Shown one piece after another: positions 1 to 12,300 of a stretch of 17,548 nt of DNA. The translations under genes and the position numbers were made by a program. Positions within the stretch are counted from its first letter, which is position 1. Every line of letters begins with the position of its first letter. Below the pieces are notes generated by a model. The model was not told where the DNA came from. It ran no database searches and was given only the letters and a program-made list of their open reading frames with translations. The DNA comes from Candidatus Omnitrophota bacterium (GTDB lineage Bacteria > Omnitrophota > Koll11 > Aquiviventales > Aquiviventaceae): NCBI GenBank assembly GCA_023247285.1, contig JAHFGU010000018.1:1-17548 (forward strand), read 5' to 3'.

Positions 1-2
1 GC

Positions 3-335
3 CATGGGCGGCCAGCCGCAGATCATGCAGCGGCTCAGAGACATCAGCATGCCTATGTCTTGGGTGCGCGCGAGGCGGATCACGCGTCCGTGCTCGACAC
101 CATCCGCGAACACGGGGTTGCAAACAAGTACGTGCTCGTCTTGGGTGGAGATCGGATGCATCCCGCGCTCCTGGACATCCCAGGCGTCACGGCGGTCTCC
201 GTTGGCGCTGCTCACACACCGCTGCCACGCAGCGTGCTCCGCTCGCCGATCACCGGCCGCCTGGGTTTTGAACTGGCGCTCGGCCTTCAGCGAGACGCGC
301 ACGAGGACCGGCGGGCCAAGCGGATGCTGCGGTGG
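3..335 (+). other. Possible HAD-like domain remnant of the giant protein
   Basis: Residues 1-111. A hydrophobic strand followed by a Gly-Asp pair (VLVLGGDRMHPALL, about residues 48-61) and then a second strand (VTAVSVG) resembles the C-terminal GDxxxD region of HAD phosphatases, where a strand ends in Gly-Asp and a further strand ends in Val-Gly. The second acidic residue of that motif is not evident, and the upstream part lies outside the window. The family assignment is weak. It could equally be an unrelated alpha/beta domain. Confidence 0.25.
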
Positions 336-3300
336 GACGTCTTCAAGCTGCTGATCCTCGGCATCGGGCTGGCCGCGCTGGCGAGCGGGTGGCTGATGGA
401 TCCGCGCGTGCACTGGCAGGACTGGTTGGCCGCGGCCGGCCGCCTGCGCACCGGGCCGGAGTTGTCGGATGCGGCATCCGTCCCGCTGCTCGGCATCGCG
501 ATGCTCCCCCTCAGGCGGTTCACGCAGCGTCTCGTCGGCGCCCTGCGGGCGCCGTTGCTGATCGCAGGTCTGCTCCAGCCAGCACCCCAACGCCAGACAC
601 CGCCGCCCGCGCCGATCCGTGAACCGCAACCGGACGTCTTCGGCAATGACCCGGCCATCCGTGCCACCCTGCAGCTCCGCCGCCAGATCGATCCTGCAGG
701 GTATCGGTTCCTGGCGGAGCGCCGGATTCCAGTGCGCTATGGCGAGGGCACCTACACGCGGCCGCGGAACGGCTTTTGGGGCGGCGGCACCGAGATTGTG
801 CTGGACCGCGCATTTCGCGGGTTGCCCGGCGCAAGTGACACGCTGCTTGCCCATGAGCTGGTGCATGCGCGGAGCGATGACCGCCTGAATACCCTGCCGG
901 TGCCTGGGATCGGGCTGCTGGTGCTGTTGAATCGCGACGCCGTCTACCCGGGCCTGGTGTATTACGAGCAACAAGCGCTGGATGCGGAGCGCGACGCAGC
1001 GCCCCGCATCGTCGAGCTGCTCTCGGATGAGTTTATTGAGGCCGCCCGGGCGAGCGGCGGGCTGCGCGAGGGCTATGCGCGGCAGGATGATGTGGACCAG
1101 ATCGCGCGGATTCTGGCCGACGACCCGTCATTGCCCTATTCGGTGCAAGCGATGGAGCGGCGCTGGCGGGCGCTGACCGCGGATCTGTGGGTGCTGGCAT
1201 CCGGCTATCTCCTCGTCAAGGCGGCGCACTGGGTGCGCACCGTCTTCGGCGGAGAGCCGGAACTCTCGGGGCCGTATCTGCTCGCGTTGATCCGTCAACG
1301 CATTCCGGCGCGCCATGCGGCCTTCGAGCGCTCAGGCCGGCATGAGGCTAGCGAGCAGTGGCGGTTCGCGGCCGAGGAGATCGTGCAGGAAGAGCTCGAG
1401 GCGCGCGGCCCGGCTATCCTGCATGCGCTGCACGGCCTGGCGCAGCGGGCGATGCAGCCGCCGTCGGATGCCCTCCAGCTGACACTCTTCGGCGACGCCG
1501 CCCCGCTGGTCGTGTTAGAGGCCGCGCTGGAGCAGGCGATTGATAGCGCCAGGCTGACCGCCGAGGAAGCGGGCTGGGCGGACGAGCGGCTTCAGGCCGC
1601 CTTCGCATCGAAGGCGCTGCACCAGCCGCTTTCGCTGCTGGCGACCGCCGGGGAACTGAACGAGCAGACCACCAGCCAGGATGCAGCAGCGCTGCACCGT
1701 CTCATGCAGCCTTCCCTCAAGTCATGGTGGCCCTCGAGGTGGCTGATGAGCCGGTTCAAGCAGGATCGCGACCACGGCTTCGTAGGAGTGACGCTGGTCA
1801 CCCTCCTCGCCGTGCTGCTCGCTGTGGGCGCGGCGTGGCCGTGGTTAAGCAGGACCGTCGCAGGGGGGCTCCCATCGCCGGCCTGGCTCGCGTTGGTCGG
1901 GCTCGCGGCAGGGGGTTTCCTCCTCGGGTTAGCGCCGCTGCGGCGGCTCACCGCGTTTGCGCACGCTCATCCCGCGATGACGATGGGCCTGGCAAGCCTG
2001 CTCGCGTGGCTCCTCGGCGGCTCACCGGCCGCCGGGGTGATGGCTGACGTGGTGGTGGATGGGTTGAAGCGGGAACAGCAGGCGGGAATTCAGGTGAAGC
2101 TAGCGGCTCAAGCCGATCTCTTCGAGGGTGACCTTCCGCAAGGTCGCCTTTCCACCGAAGCGCTTGGCATTCAGGATCTCGAGACCCGCGAGTCGACCGC
2201 GCGCGTCGTAATCCGCGGCGATCCCCGCAGCCAACCGCTTGGTTTTCACGGTCGTGGCTCTGAATTGGATATACAGGGCATCCACCTCGGGATCATACGT
2301 GATCCGCATGGACCTTCCTCCTCACGCGTAGTAGACGTACACCGTGACGACAACGATCTCACCCGGTTCGTCCACGAAGACCGGCCGGACTTCCTTCGTC
2401 CGGTAACGCCGGCCGTTCCACACTCGCCCGTACCGGACAATCTTTCGACATTCCAGACGTCCCAACTCAGCGGGCCGCCAGGGAACCGTTTGGATCGCCT
2501 CCACGATTTCCGATTCCGTCGTGCCCCGGGCACCCAACCGCTGCTGGGCATGCTGACTCAACCGGATGGGCTTCGCGGGACGCTTCACGGTTTCAAGTCT
2601 ACCCCGTCAGTCTCGGAAACGCAACCGCACCGGCCGGCGCAGGCTGATTTGACTCCAGCGCCTCGCGGCGGGAAATGGTCGAAGCTGCCAGGTACGCTCA
2701 CCCTCTTGGCCATCGCCATGCACCTCCTTGCGAACGCCGCCCTCGCCGGCGTGCGGGGCCCCGCGGGATTCCCGGAGCTGGCCGCGCTGGTGTTCGGCAG
2801 TATGTTCATCAGCGGCGCAATCTGGCTGCTCACGACCCTCCTCGTCACCGGCTTGCCCGCCTTGATGGCCCGGTACGACGACGATCGTTATGTCGAGGGG
2901 CCTGCGCAGGCGCTGGTGAGGGCTATTCTCCACGCGGGGAACCATCCGGAGTACTCCAATGCCTATGGTCCTGGACTTAAAGGGGTTTGGTGGACTCGCG
3001 GAGACGATTATCATGGACTTTTTTATTTCACTCCGCTGACACCAGAAGCGTACGCTGTGCCGCCCATCGCTGCGCATGCTGGCGAGGAACCAACGAGTCA
3101 GTCGCCGGAACCGCTACCCGTTGCAACGCCGTCCGTCCCGGCTACTGGAGCAGGGGCGCCGGGGCCCGCCGACGGCGAGGCGCCGGGCCAGCCGGCGGAG
3201 GCGACGGCTGATGGTGCACCGACACTGATCATCGTTCACGCCTATGATGCGCGCAGCCAGCGTGACGTGCAGCCAGCTATTGAGCGGCTCGTCGCGCATC

Positions 3301-6300
3301 CAGTGCTGAAAGGCCGCATCCATGAAGTGCTGGTTCGTGAATCCCTGAGTTCGATTATGGTCCCGACCAGTCTGAAGCAGGTCGCTGACACCGAAGACCG
3401 CTTGGAGTACGTGGCGGTGAATACTCTGCTGAACTCGACGATCCATCTGGTGATCTGGAAGCAGTTCGCACCGTTCCTGCAGCATCTCGATCAGATGGAC
3501 TCTGCGCCGCCCGACGGACGGCGGGTGAGCGGGATGGGGTCGGTGGCCGCGGCGGCGGTCCTGGGCGGGGCGGCCGCGTGGGTCGGGTGGTCGGGGCAGG
3601 CGTGGGGGCACGCCACACCCGCCGGGCTCGCGGCGGGCCTCGCCCTCATCGCCGCAGCGTTTCTGCTGCAGGCGGCGGTGATCGCCGCGTACCGCTACGG
3701 GCTGCCGTGGCTCGTCAAGAGCGGCAAGCGGCACGGGCCACCGCCCTCTGAGCTCATCGCTCCGCTGAGCGATCTGGTGCCTGACGAGACGGTGCCGTTC
3801 CTGGAAGTTCGCACCGGCCAGCAGCTGATCAGCGCCGCCCTCCTCCAGGCGCTCCAACGCTTCTCGCCGCGCCAGCAAGCCCTCCTGGCCCTGCCGATCC
3901 GGTTCTTCCGCGCCTCGCACGAACGGCCCGCGCACTTCACCCCGCTGGCCCGCCTGCTGCGCTGGCCCCTCGCGATGACGAACAAGGAGAAGGGGGACAG
4001 CCCACCACAGGACAACGAGGGCGCGCGGAACGAGCTACGGCGTGGGGTGGGAAATCAACTGAAGCGCGCGGGGCAGATCCTCCAGCGGCTCAACCGGTTC
4101 GCGCAAGCGCACCCTGCGATGACGATGGGCCTGGTGAGCCTCCTCGTCCGGCTCCTCGGTGGCTCCCCGGCCGCAGGGCTGCTGGCGGGGCTGGGCGGGA
4201 TGGCGGTCATGGGCGGGATCGAGTGGCGCAATGACCCTCAGGAGCGGGCGGCGTCCAGCAGCGCCTTCACGCCGGTTGAGCGCGCCGCCCATGCCGCGCT
4301 CGTGGCGATCCTAGAGCGCAATGGAGTGACGGATGCGGCGAGACGCCGCCTCGAGGCCACAAAAGCGCTCAGCAACCCCGAGCGCGCTCCGCAGTACCTG
4401 AGCGAATGGATCTCAGCGAATGGCATCCGAGCAGCCGTCATGGCGTTGGCGCCGGTCGTGGCGGAGCGCGCGGCGCGGCAGCTCGCGCAGCGGCTGCAGG
4501 AGGAGCTGGACCGCACCGATGGCTCGGTTGAGGCCCGGACCCGCATCCTCGAGCGGATACCCAAGGTCAACCGGCACCAGCACGCGACCGGCTCGGTGCA
4601 TGATCCGGCGCTGCTGCGGCTCATCGTCCAAGTGTACCGCGAGGATCCTGAGGCCCGGCGCCAGCTCCTGGCGCTCTTGGAGCGAGGCGGCCGGACTACC
4701 GCCAGCGAGCGGGAGGCGCTCGAAGCGCAGTTCACCGATGCCGGGCACACCGACGCGCTGGTGCAGCGCTTCCAGGAGTGGATCCCCTATCGGCCGCAAC
4801 CGGCTGAGGGGTCCTTCAGGGAAGGCGACGAGTGGCTTGGCGTCGTCAGGTTCGCGATGGCCAGCCCCCGCTTCACCGACGGCATGACCCGGCAGGTGTA
4901 CCAGCAGCTCGCCCTCGAGAGCGCGCGGGAGGGCGTGGTCCGGCTCGAGGTGCGCACGACGGTGGGCGACCGCTTCGAGCGTGTGGAAGCGGCCGTCGCC
5001 GGGCTCCTGGCGGCGGAGGAGGAGGTCCGCAAGGCCGGCGGGTCGTTCCAGGCTGGCCTGTGGCTCGGCCTTCGAAAGGGATGGGGGGCGGCGGAGTGCG
5101 CGCAGTATGTGGACCGCATCGTGGAGCTCAAGCGCCGGTGGGAGACGACGCAGCCGGCGTACGCGCGCGTCCTCTTGGGCTTCGACAGCCTGGGGGTGGC
5201 GACCAATGGCCCCTTTAACGTGCAGCGGCTCAGGGACGCCTTCAGCCGTGCGCAGGACGCCGGCCTCGGGGCGGTCGCCCATCTCGGAGAGAACTGGGAA
5301 GTTGGCGCGCTGCCGCAGAAGCTCGAGCAGATCGCTGAGCTGGTGGAGGGCGGCGCGGTGAGCCGGATCAGCAACGGCATCGCCCTGGTCGTTGAGCCGG
5401 ATCCCGCCTCGCCCAACCATGACGCGCACTATCCGCCGGCGCGCCGGGCCGCGATCCGGCGTCGGCAACAGGCGATCCTGGCTGCGATGCGTGCGCGGGG
5501 GATCGCGCTCGAGCTCAATCCAGCGTCCAACGAGCTCCTCTCGCAGCGGTTGCGGCGCGAGGAAGGCTGGCGGTGCCGGCTCCTCCTGTCCGGTGGTCCT
5601 CCGCTCCTCCTCGGCAACGACAACAGTGCGCTCTTTGCGCGTGACGGCCGGCCGCTCACCCTCAGCCGTCAGCTCGCCGAGGTGTGGGCCGGCCAGAGCC
5701 TGTTCGGTTCAGTCACCACCGAGCAGCTTGCCACGGTCATGGAGCAGGGCGTCCGCCGGCTCACGCCGCTGGTGGATACGCCTGACGTTGCGCAAGAGCC
5801 GGGGCCGTCTCCCGCCGCGCCGCCCGACGCTGACAAGCGCGGAACCGTAGGGTCGGATTCATCGGAGCGCTTCGGGGCCTCGCACGACGGGAGCCTGTGG
5901 GCGGTGGTCACCGAGCAGCGGTTCTTTGCGCTCCCGGCACTCGTCGCCTGCCTCGTGTTCTCGATCTCCATGCTCCTGCTCTCGCACGCCGGCCTCCTGA
6001 GCGTGCTGCATCCGACCGGCCCGCCGGCCTTGTGGGTCGTGCCCTTCAACCTGTTGGCCGCCGCCATCGGCGTGCTGACCCTTCCGCTGTTCCTTCCCGC
6101 GTTTCTCACACGCCACGAGCAGCGATTCCAAGCAATTCGCACGTACCTGGAAGAGAGAGATCTTCGCACCGGCGAAGGCGCGACCCAGGTCGCGCTGTAT
6201 GACGCGTATCTGAAGCGCCGCCAACCGCTCTTTGGCCTGAGCACGCTGGTCGCGTTTATCGTGTTGAATCCTCTCCTGGTGGACGCAGCACCGTGGGGAA

Positions 6301-9300
6301 GCCCCGCCCTCGGCATAGCGATCGCCGCCTGCCTCAGCCAGGCCGTCGGCATCCTGGTGCACCTCGCGAATAACCGCTGGTTTCCCTGGACCTACAGGAC
6401 CCTGCGTCTTGGAGCATCGTCCGAAGGCGTTGGGGGGCAAGAGGGAACGCCTGAGCAGATCAGGAAGGCGCTGGCGCACGCCAAGACGCTCGTCCACCCA
6501 GAGTTTCAAGACCGGCGGGCGGCATGGTACGAGGCGTTCTTCGAAGGAAAGCGGGTCTACATCATTGGAGCGGAATACGGCTCACCGCAGGCTGCCTCCT
6601 TAATCGAGACGAGACTCCTGCCGCTCGTGGAACGGGACCCGAACAAATGGCTGTTTAGCGGCGAATACATCTCCTCTGCTGAAGAATACCAGCAGATTGT
6701 CAAGACGGTGCCCGAAGCGTTCCTCTTTGAGGCGCTCTCGGTCTTCTACCGCATTCCAAAAGAGCTCCTGATCTATCGGCAGCTTGATCCGGCGGTGGTG
6801 CGCGAGGCGCTCGAGCAGGGAAAGGCGACAGGCGATTTTACCAAGGAGCAGTTCTTCCAAGCGTTGATGGAGGATTTCTTTCCCATGCAGGTCACCGAGG
6901 GCCGAATCACGGCTGCTGTCTATCCCGAGCTGCTCAAGGCCTTCGCAATGCAGTGGGGGGTGGCTGAATCCTACCTCATGGCGCGCTTGCGGGACAACGC
7001 CGCAGTGTTCAACGCGCTGGGCGATGCTTATCGAGTGCCGTTGTGGACGATTGTTTCCACGCTGGTTGAGGTCGGCAATGAGATGTCTCATGCGCGTCTC
7101 AAGGCCGCCTTGGCGCGCTACTCCAACGACACGAAGGTCTTCGTCCTGATGGGGATCAACCACCTGCCGATTTTTGATGTGAGCCTGCCCCCATCCCCGT
7201 CAGGATCTCGACGGCTTGCCATGTGGCTCCTCCCCTTCCTACTGACGGCGGGGCTGATCGCGCTCCTCGGCGCGCTGGCACCGCACGAGGCCCTCGCGCA
7301 GCCCCACGCGCTGGCCACGGCCGTCACCGCCGCGCTGCCGGCGGCCGGGCAGTACGTTGGGGCAGCCGCAGCGCCTATTGTCGCTGGCCACCTCCAAGCT
7401 GCTTCACTGCTGGGCGGCCTGGCGATCCCCGGCTGGCTGGCGCTGGCGAGCGTGCTCACGGGCTTGGCCGCGCACGCGGTTTTGAAAGAGCCCAGGACGG
7501 TCATCGAGGGCCCGGCCCGATTCAAGAAATACGTTCGCCGACTGGTGAGGTGGGCGACCATCAAGCCATTGATGAAAGACTTGAGGGCCCATGGTGTGCA
7601 GGTCGTGATTCGGCCCGCCAACGGGGACGAAGTCGAGATCGAGTTGAACCGCGATCGGCGCGTGGTGGCTGTGGGTCTGGCTGCCGGCTCGATGAACATG
7701 GAGGGCGGTCTTCACATGGCCTGCTCCATGGCGCGCGTCGACGCAGGGCTCAGCCATGGCGTCTACTTCCACGTGAATCTAGGAACGCTGTATAGCGAGC
7801 ACAGCGTCTTTTTGAGCGACGAAGGAGGATGGAAACCCATCAGCCAGCCGGCAGTTAGCAGGGAGGACATGCAGAGGGCGCTGCTCGATTTCCTGTGGTC
7901 TCGCGGTCACCTGCTGCGTGCCATCAACCGGTCACGGCCAAAGCCGATCGGTTGGCCATCCCGGAAACTGACGCCGGCAGATCTCCTCGGGTCAGACATC
8001 CGGGCCACTCAGATGGGCAGTTACCAGGCGATCCTGAAAGTCAGGACATGGGTGAAGGGACAGCGAGCTCCAAAGGGCCAGCGAGTTCCTATGACTCCTA
8101 TGACGCTCGTGCTGGTCGTCAGCAAAGCACCGCCTGGAAGCATCCTCCTCGAAGACGGGGCCTCGTACGTGCCGGATGCGGTGGCCCGCGATGAGGTCGC
8201 GCATCTGAAGGAAAACCACTCTCATTCTCCGCAGCTCTATGATGCGCCGGTCACGTCCGGGGAAGGACGCTATGGGCCTCGGCCGGATGATCGGCTCTTC
8301 ATGTACGTCATGCCGTACAAGCCGGATCTGCAAGAGCTGAGCCAGCAGTTGACTGTCGACGCCAACGGCTTGGTGCGGCGCGGCTATGAGCTCGCGGCCG
8401 CGAGACGCGTCGAGCTACCCGGCATAATCCTCTGGAGCCCGATGCCGGTTGAGGCGAACGCTGCCGACCGTATCGATCTGGCGAATGTGTCGAGCCTCGT
8501 CGCGCATTGGGCGCGAAGCGGAGGTGTTGGCGGACGCGGGCTGATGGACGATCAGCTCCAGTTTTCGGCCGGAGATTTCGGCATCCTGCTGCCAGTGGAT
8601 CCAAGCGCGGCCCAGGCTCACGTGCCGGAAGACGTGCAGCCATGGAGAGCCGCGGCGCGGGGACGGGCGCTGGTCTCGAGGGCGCAGCTCCTCGATGCGT
8701 TAGCGGCCCCGCTCCATGCTACGACAGTCCGCGCGGCGAGCGGGACGCCGCAGATGGCGTTCCGCTATCTTGCGGCCGATCCGGATGATCCGGTCCGGCG
8801 CGATGAGCTGATCATGCAGGGTGTGATCCGAGGGCTTGATCAGGCAGACATCACGCGGCGCCAGCGCCTGGCGCTCGAGCGCGCGCTCTGGTCGGATTAT
8901 GCGCGGCATCATGCCAGCCGGGTGGAGGAGGCGGTGGAAGGGCTGCGCGAGTGGCGCCGGTTCATCGCAGGCTGTCTGGAACGTCTAGAAGCCCGCTTCG
9001 TCCCGCTCGTCGCTACACTACAAGAAGCCGCTAAGATCGCCGAACTCATGATCACGGATTGGCTCAGTGACTCGGTCACCGCCGAAGATCCGTTCCCGCG
9101 GTTTGGTGATCCAGCCGAGGTCCTCGAGGACCTGCTGGCGTGGTTGAAGTCGAAGAGCGCAGCGCAGGTGCCGGGCGACCAGCTCAACCCATTGATCGAG
9201 ACGACGCGCCGCGTGTTGACCCCGGCGGTTGGCGCAACCCCGTTCTTCACGGCAGACACCGAATGGCTGACCGCCCGACATTGTCGGTACCGGTGGATCC

Positions 9301-12300
9301 TCCTGCGGGTTACGCAGGCGGCGCTGAACCGGCAAGCCGCGGCGCCGCTGTTCGCCGAGCTGCGCAAGGAACTGAGCCACCCGCGCCTCCTCGAGCTGGC
9401 CCGCCGGCGGCTCGCCGAGCTAGGATTGACATCGGCACCCACTCGTGGCGGCCGGTGGGAGGACTTCCAGCCACGCTACGATGCGCGGGAGCGGCGGCTC
9501 CGCGGCCAGGGCCACACCGCGTGGTGGGCCAGGTTCGTGGGCCAGGCGTGGCTGCCCACGCGGCTCGAGACGATCCAGCGCACCGTCCCGCTGGCGCTGG
9601 CGCTGAGCGGGTTCGGTTGGCTCTTGACGCTGCCCTTCGGGCTGCCGCTAGCGCTTGCCCCGCCGATGTGGGTGACGCTGTTAGCTACGGCTGTCGCCCT
9701 CTTCGGCTACTGGCATCCCCGCCATGCCACCGCCTTCTTCCATCACCTGCGCCGGGTAGAGTTCCGCGCGGCGTGGGCCTCCCTCCGCGCGCACCAGGCC
9801 TTCGGTTTCGAGAAGCTCGCAATCTCCACGCTGAGTCTCCTGGCCCTCTGGGGCGGGAATGCCTGGTTCGCGCATCCTCAAGGACTCAGCTTCGCCTTCC
9901 TCTTGTTGAGCAGTCTCACCCTTCCGCACCTGCTCATCAACAGCCTCGCGGGTCTCGTCGGCCGGCGGGCGGCCGAGGGCCTCTCCCATCGCCATGTCGC
10001 GGTCTTCATCCCCTTTAACCTGCACCACCACATCAATGGCGTGACGAGATTCCATGAGGAATTCGTGGCCCGCGCGATGGCCGACAGCACGGATCTGCGC
10101 CTGAGCGTCATGCACGCCGGGCTCGTCGAACGTTCTCAGCCGCCCGATGCCCGCGGCAACAGCTTGATCGAGGCGTCCCGGCGCGGTCCTGCGCTCTCGC
10201 CCTGGTCAGCAGGAGAGGCCACTAAGCAGTTGGCGCGGTGGCACCAGGAGCGGGGGATCGATGCCATCCTGTTGCACACACCGTATGGCGACGGCGCGAA
10301 CGCGGTGGTTCGGTTTGCCAAGGCCCAGGGGATCCCTGCGCGGGTATGGGCGCATTTCGTTCCTCTCGATGATTCGGATGGCGATGCCAGCGAAACGGAC
10401 ACGTGGCGGCTCGCGGACAGCGCTGCTGCGGTCAGCCGCTGGCTGGCGGATCTGCTGCACGGGCAACACGGTATCCCCTTTGCGATTCTCCTCCCGTTCA
10501 TCCATGACGCATTCTGGTTGCCCACAGCCGTCACTGACCAGGAGATCCGTGAGCTCCGCGCGCGCCACGCGATTCCTGAAGGGGCCAGGGTTGTGCTGAC
10601 GGCAAGCCGCTGGACGCCGGAAAAAAATCCCGGGGTCGTAATGCGGTGGATCAACGCGCTGCAGCGGTCGCCGACGTGGAAGGGCCCTGCGATCGTCCTG
10701 GCGATGGCCGCGCCGAACGTGCCGGCCGATGACCAGCGCTTGTTTGAGGCCAAGGCTGAGCGCGCGGGGGTCTCCGTTCGGCTGCTCGGATCCCTGACGC
10801 CGGAACAGCTACGGCGGTGGTACCGCGCCGCTGACCTCGTGGTAATCCCGAGCCACCAGGAGACGCTTGGTCAGGTCTCCATCCAAGCGCAATTGATGGG
10901 GACGCCTGTCCTGGTCTCGCGCGTCGGCGGTCTGCCAGAAACCATTGATCCTCGATTTGGGCTGAGCGTGGATGTGGGGGATGCGCAGCAGGCGGTGTCG
11001 ATCCTCGCGCGCGTGCTGACCGATGAGGTTTTTCGGCAGCAGGTGGCGCGTGCCGGCCAGGCCTTCGCGCGGCGCCGATTTGGCGGCGACCATTTCCCGG
11101 CGCTGGCGGCTTGGATCACGCACGGCATCAAGCCTGCGTCCGCAGAGATGCCTGCCGCCGGGCTCGTCCGCGCATTCCGGACCATCGCGCTGGCCGCGCG
11201 TTCCACGTTCCGCGCCCTCAACCATACCCTAAGCGCCTGGTTGCGCCGCCATCGGCGGGCAATCGTCGGGGTCGGCGTGCTGGCCGCGGTCCTGGTCTTC
11301 ATGGTCGGCTCCGCGTCCGGCACCCCGCTCCTCGGCGCGCTCGCACCGCACGAGGCCCTCGCGCAGTCGCATGCCGTGGACGCGGCCACGCTGCTGGGCG
11401 GCTTCGCGATCCTGGGCTGGCTGGCGGTCGCGGGTGCGGCCGGAGGGAGTCTGAAGGGATTTGCTGAACTGCAGAAGGAGCTGACAGAGTCCGGCGTCGC
11501 GCCATCAGCCATCGAGGGGCTCCGACGCCATCTGCAAGACTCCGGCGTGAGGCGCCTTGCTTGGCCGCCTCGCTATCGGTCCCGCCAGAGCGGCGCAGCA
11601 CAGTGGACCTGGATCATTAATGCGGATCATCGGCGGCACGGGCGCATCGCCTTGAAGCTCCAGCGAGGCGCCCTCGACGATGCCGTCGGTACCGCGAGGT
11701 ATCTCCCGGCTGTCCGTCTCCTGCAACGCCATCCGCACCAGGCCGCGCAGCGGCTGTTCGACTTCGTCCAGGTGCCGGAGGATGAGTCCAACGCATTGCG
11801 CGGATGGCTCCAGGAATGGGTGCCTGGGATCACGCTTCAGGATGTGATCAGCCAAGGGCGCTCACTCTCCATCGAGGACCTCCGTCGGATTGCGCAGGAC
11901 CTCCGCCGGGCCTTGATGCATCTGTCGACGTTGGGTATTCCAGCCCGAGACCTGAAACCCGAACACGTAGTCCTCCGGCAGGATGCGCAGGGCAAGGTCA
12001 CGGGTGCCACGCTGATCGATTTTGATCGGAAGGCGATCGGTCCAACGGCATCAAGCCGCATCGACTTCGCCGGTCTGCGGGCGATCTTCGTCGTGTTGCT
12101 GACGTCGTGCTACCAGCCGGGTATGGAGGAACGATGGACCAGCGCTGTGAGGAAGGCGCACGGCTTCGTGCTGTCCACTATAGAGGAGTCGTTCCGCTGG
12201 TTCGACCAGCTCCTCGACTACCTCGCGAACGATGAATCGGATGCCGCCTTGCCGCCCGTGCAGCTGCGCGAGGAAGCGGAGATGCGCCTGCGCGAACTGC

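Larger units (their letters stand above)
2100..2624 (-). mobile_element. Captured antisense cassette read through by the giant frame
   Basis: The unit consists of promoter, DUF4258, Shine-Dalgarno and DUF2283, all on the minus strand. In the giant frame it becomes residues of about 700-875 rich in Arg, Asp, His, Pro and Ser with no hydrophobic core, unlike the Ala/Leu-rich sequence on both sides. No transposase, inverted repeat or target duplication is visible. I infer insertion of a mobile small-gene pair whose length and reverse frame kept the giant frame open. Confidence 0.6.
9446..11366 (+). repeat. 1,921-base direct repeat, unit A (membrane + GT4)
   Basis: It matches 12722-14642 with an offset of 3,276 bases (1,092 codons, so in frame). 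Differences I found are at 9459/12735 (Glu to Lys), 9573/12849 (Ile to Leu) and three silent changes near 9657-9665. After that the copies look identical by eye for about 1.7 kb. Both ends fall sharply: the left at GGCGGCCGGTGG, the right just after the GALAPHEALAQ linker. Confidence 0.95.

Noticed and set aside
2041..2100. Terminator after the DUF2283 gene
   Set aside because: The minus-strand sequence downstream of the stop shows no stable hairpin followed by a T-tract.
3114..3935. 273-codon minus-strand frame
   Set aside because: It is charged, repetitive in composition and without family motifs, promoter or Shine-Dalgarno. It is the back of the giant frame in GC-rich DNA.
4413..5468. 351-codon minus-strand frame opposite the deaminase-like domain
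   Set aside because: The + strand has clear deaminase motifs here. The minus product is Arg/Leu/Pro-rich with no recognisable pattern.
5669..6509. Overlapping minus-strand frames of 216-227 codons
   Set aside because: They overlap each other in different frames and lie opposite membrane helices of the giant protein. No motif.
9426..9431. TTGACA on the + strand just before repeat unit A
   Set aside because: No TANNNT-like hexamer lies at 16-18 bases, and the site is in the middle of the open giant frame.
9140..10018. 292-codon + strand frame in a different register
   Set aside because: Its product is Pro/Arg/Ala-rich low complexity, while the giant frame encodes membrane helices and a GT4 domain over the same bases.
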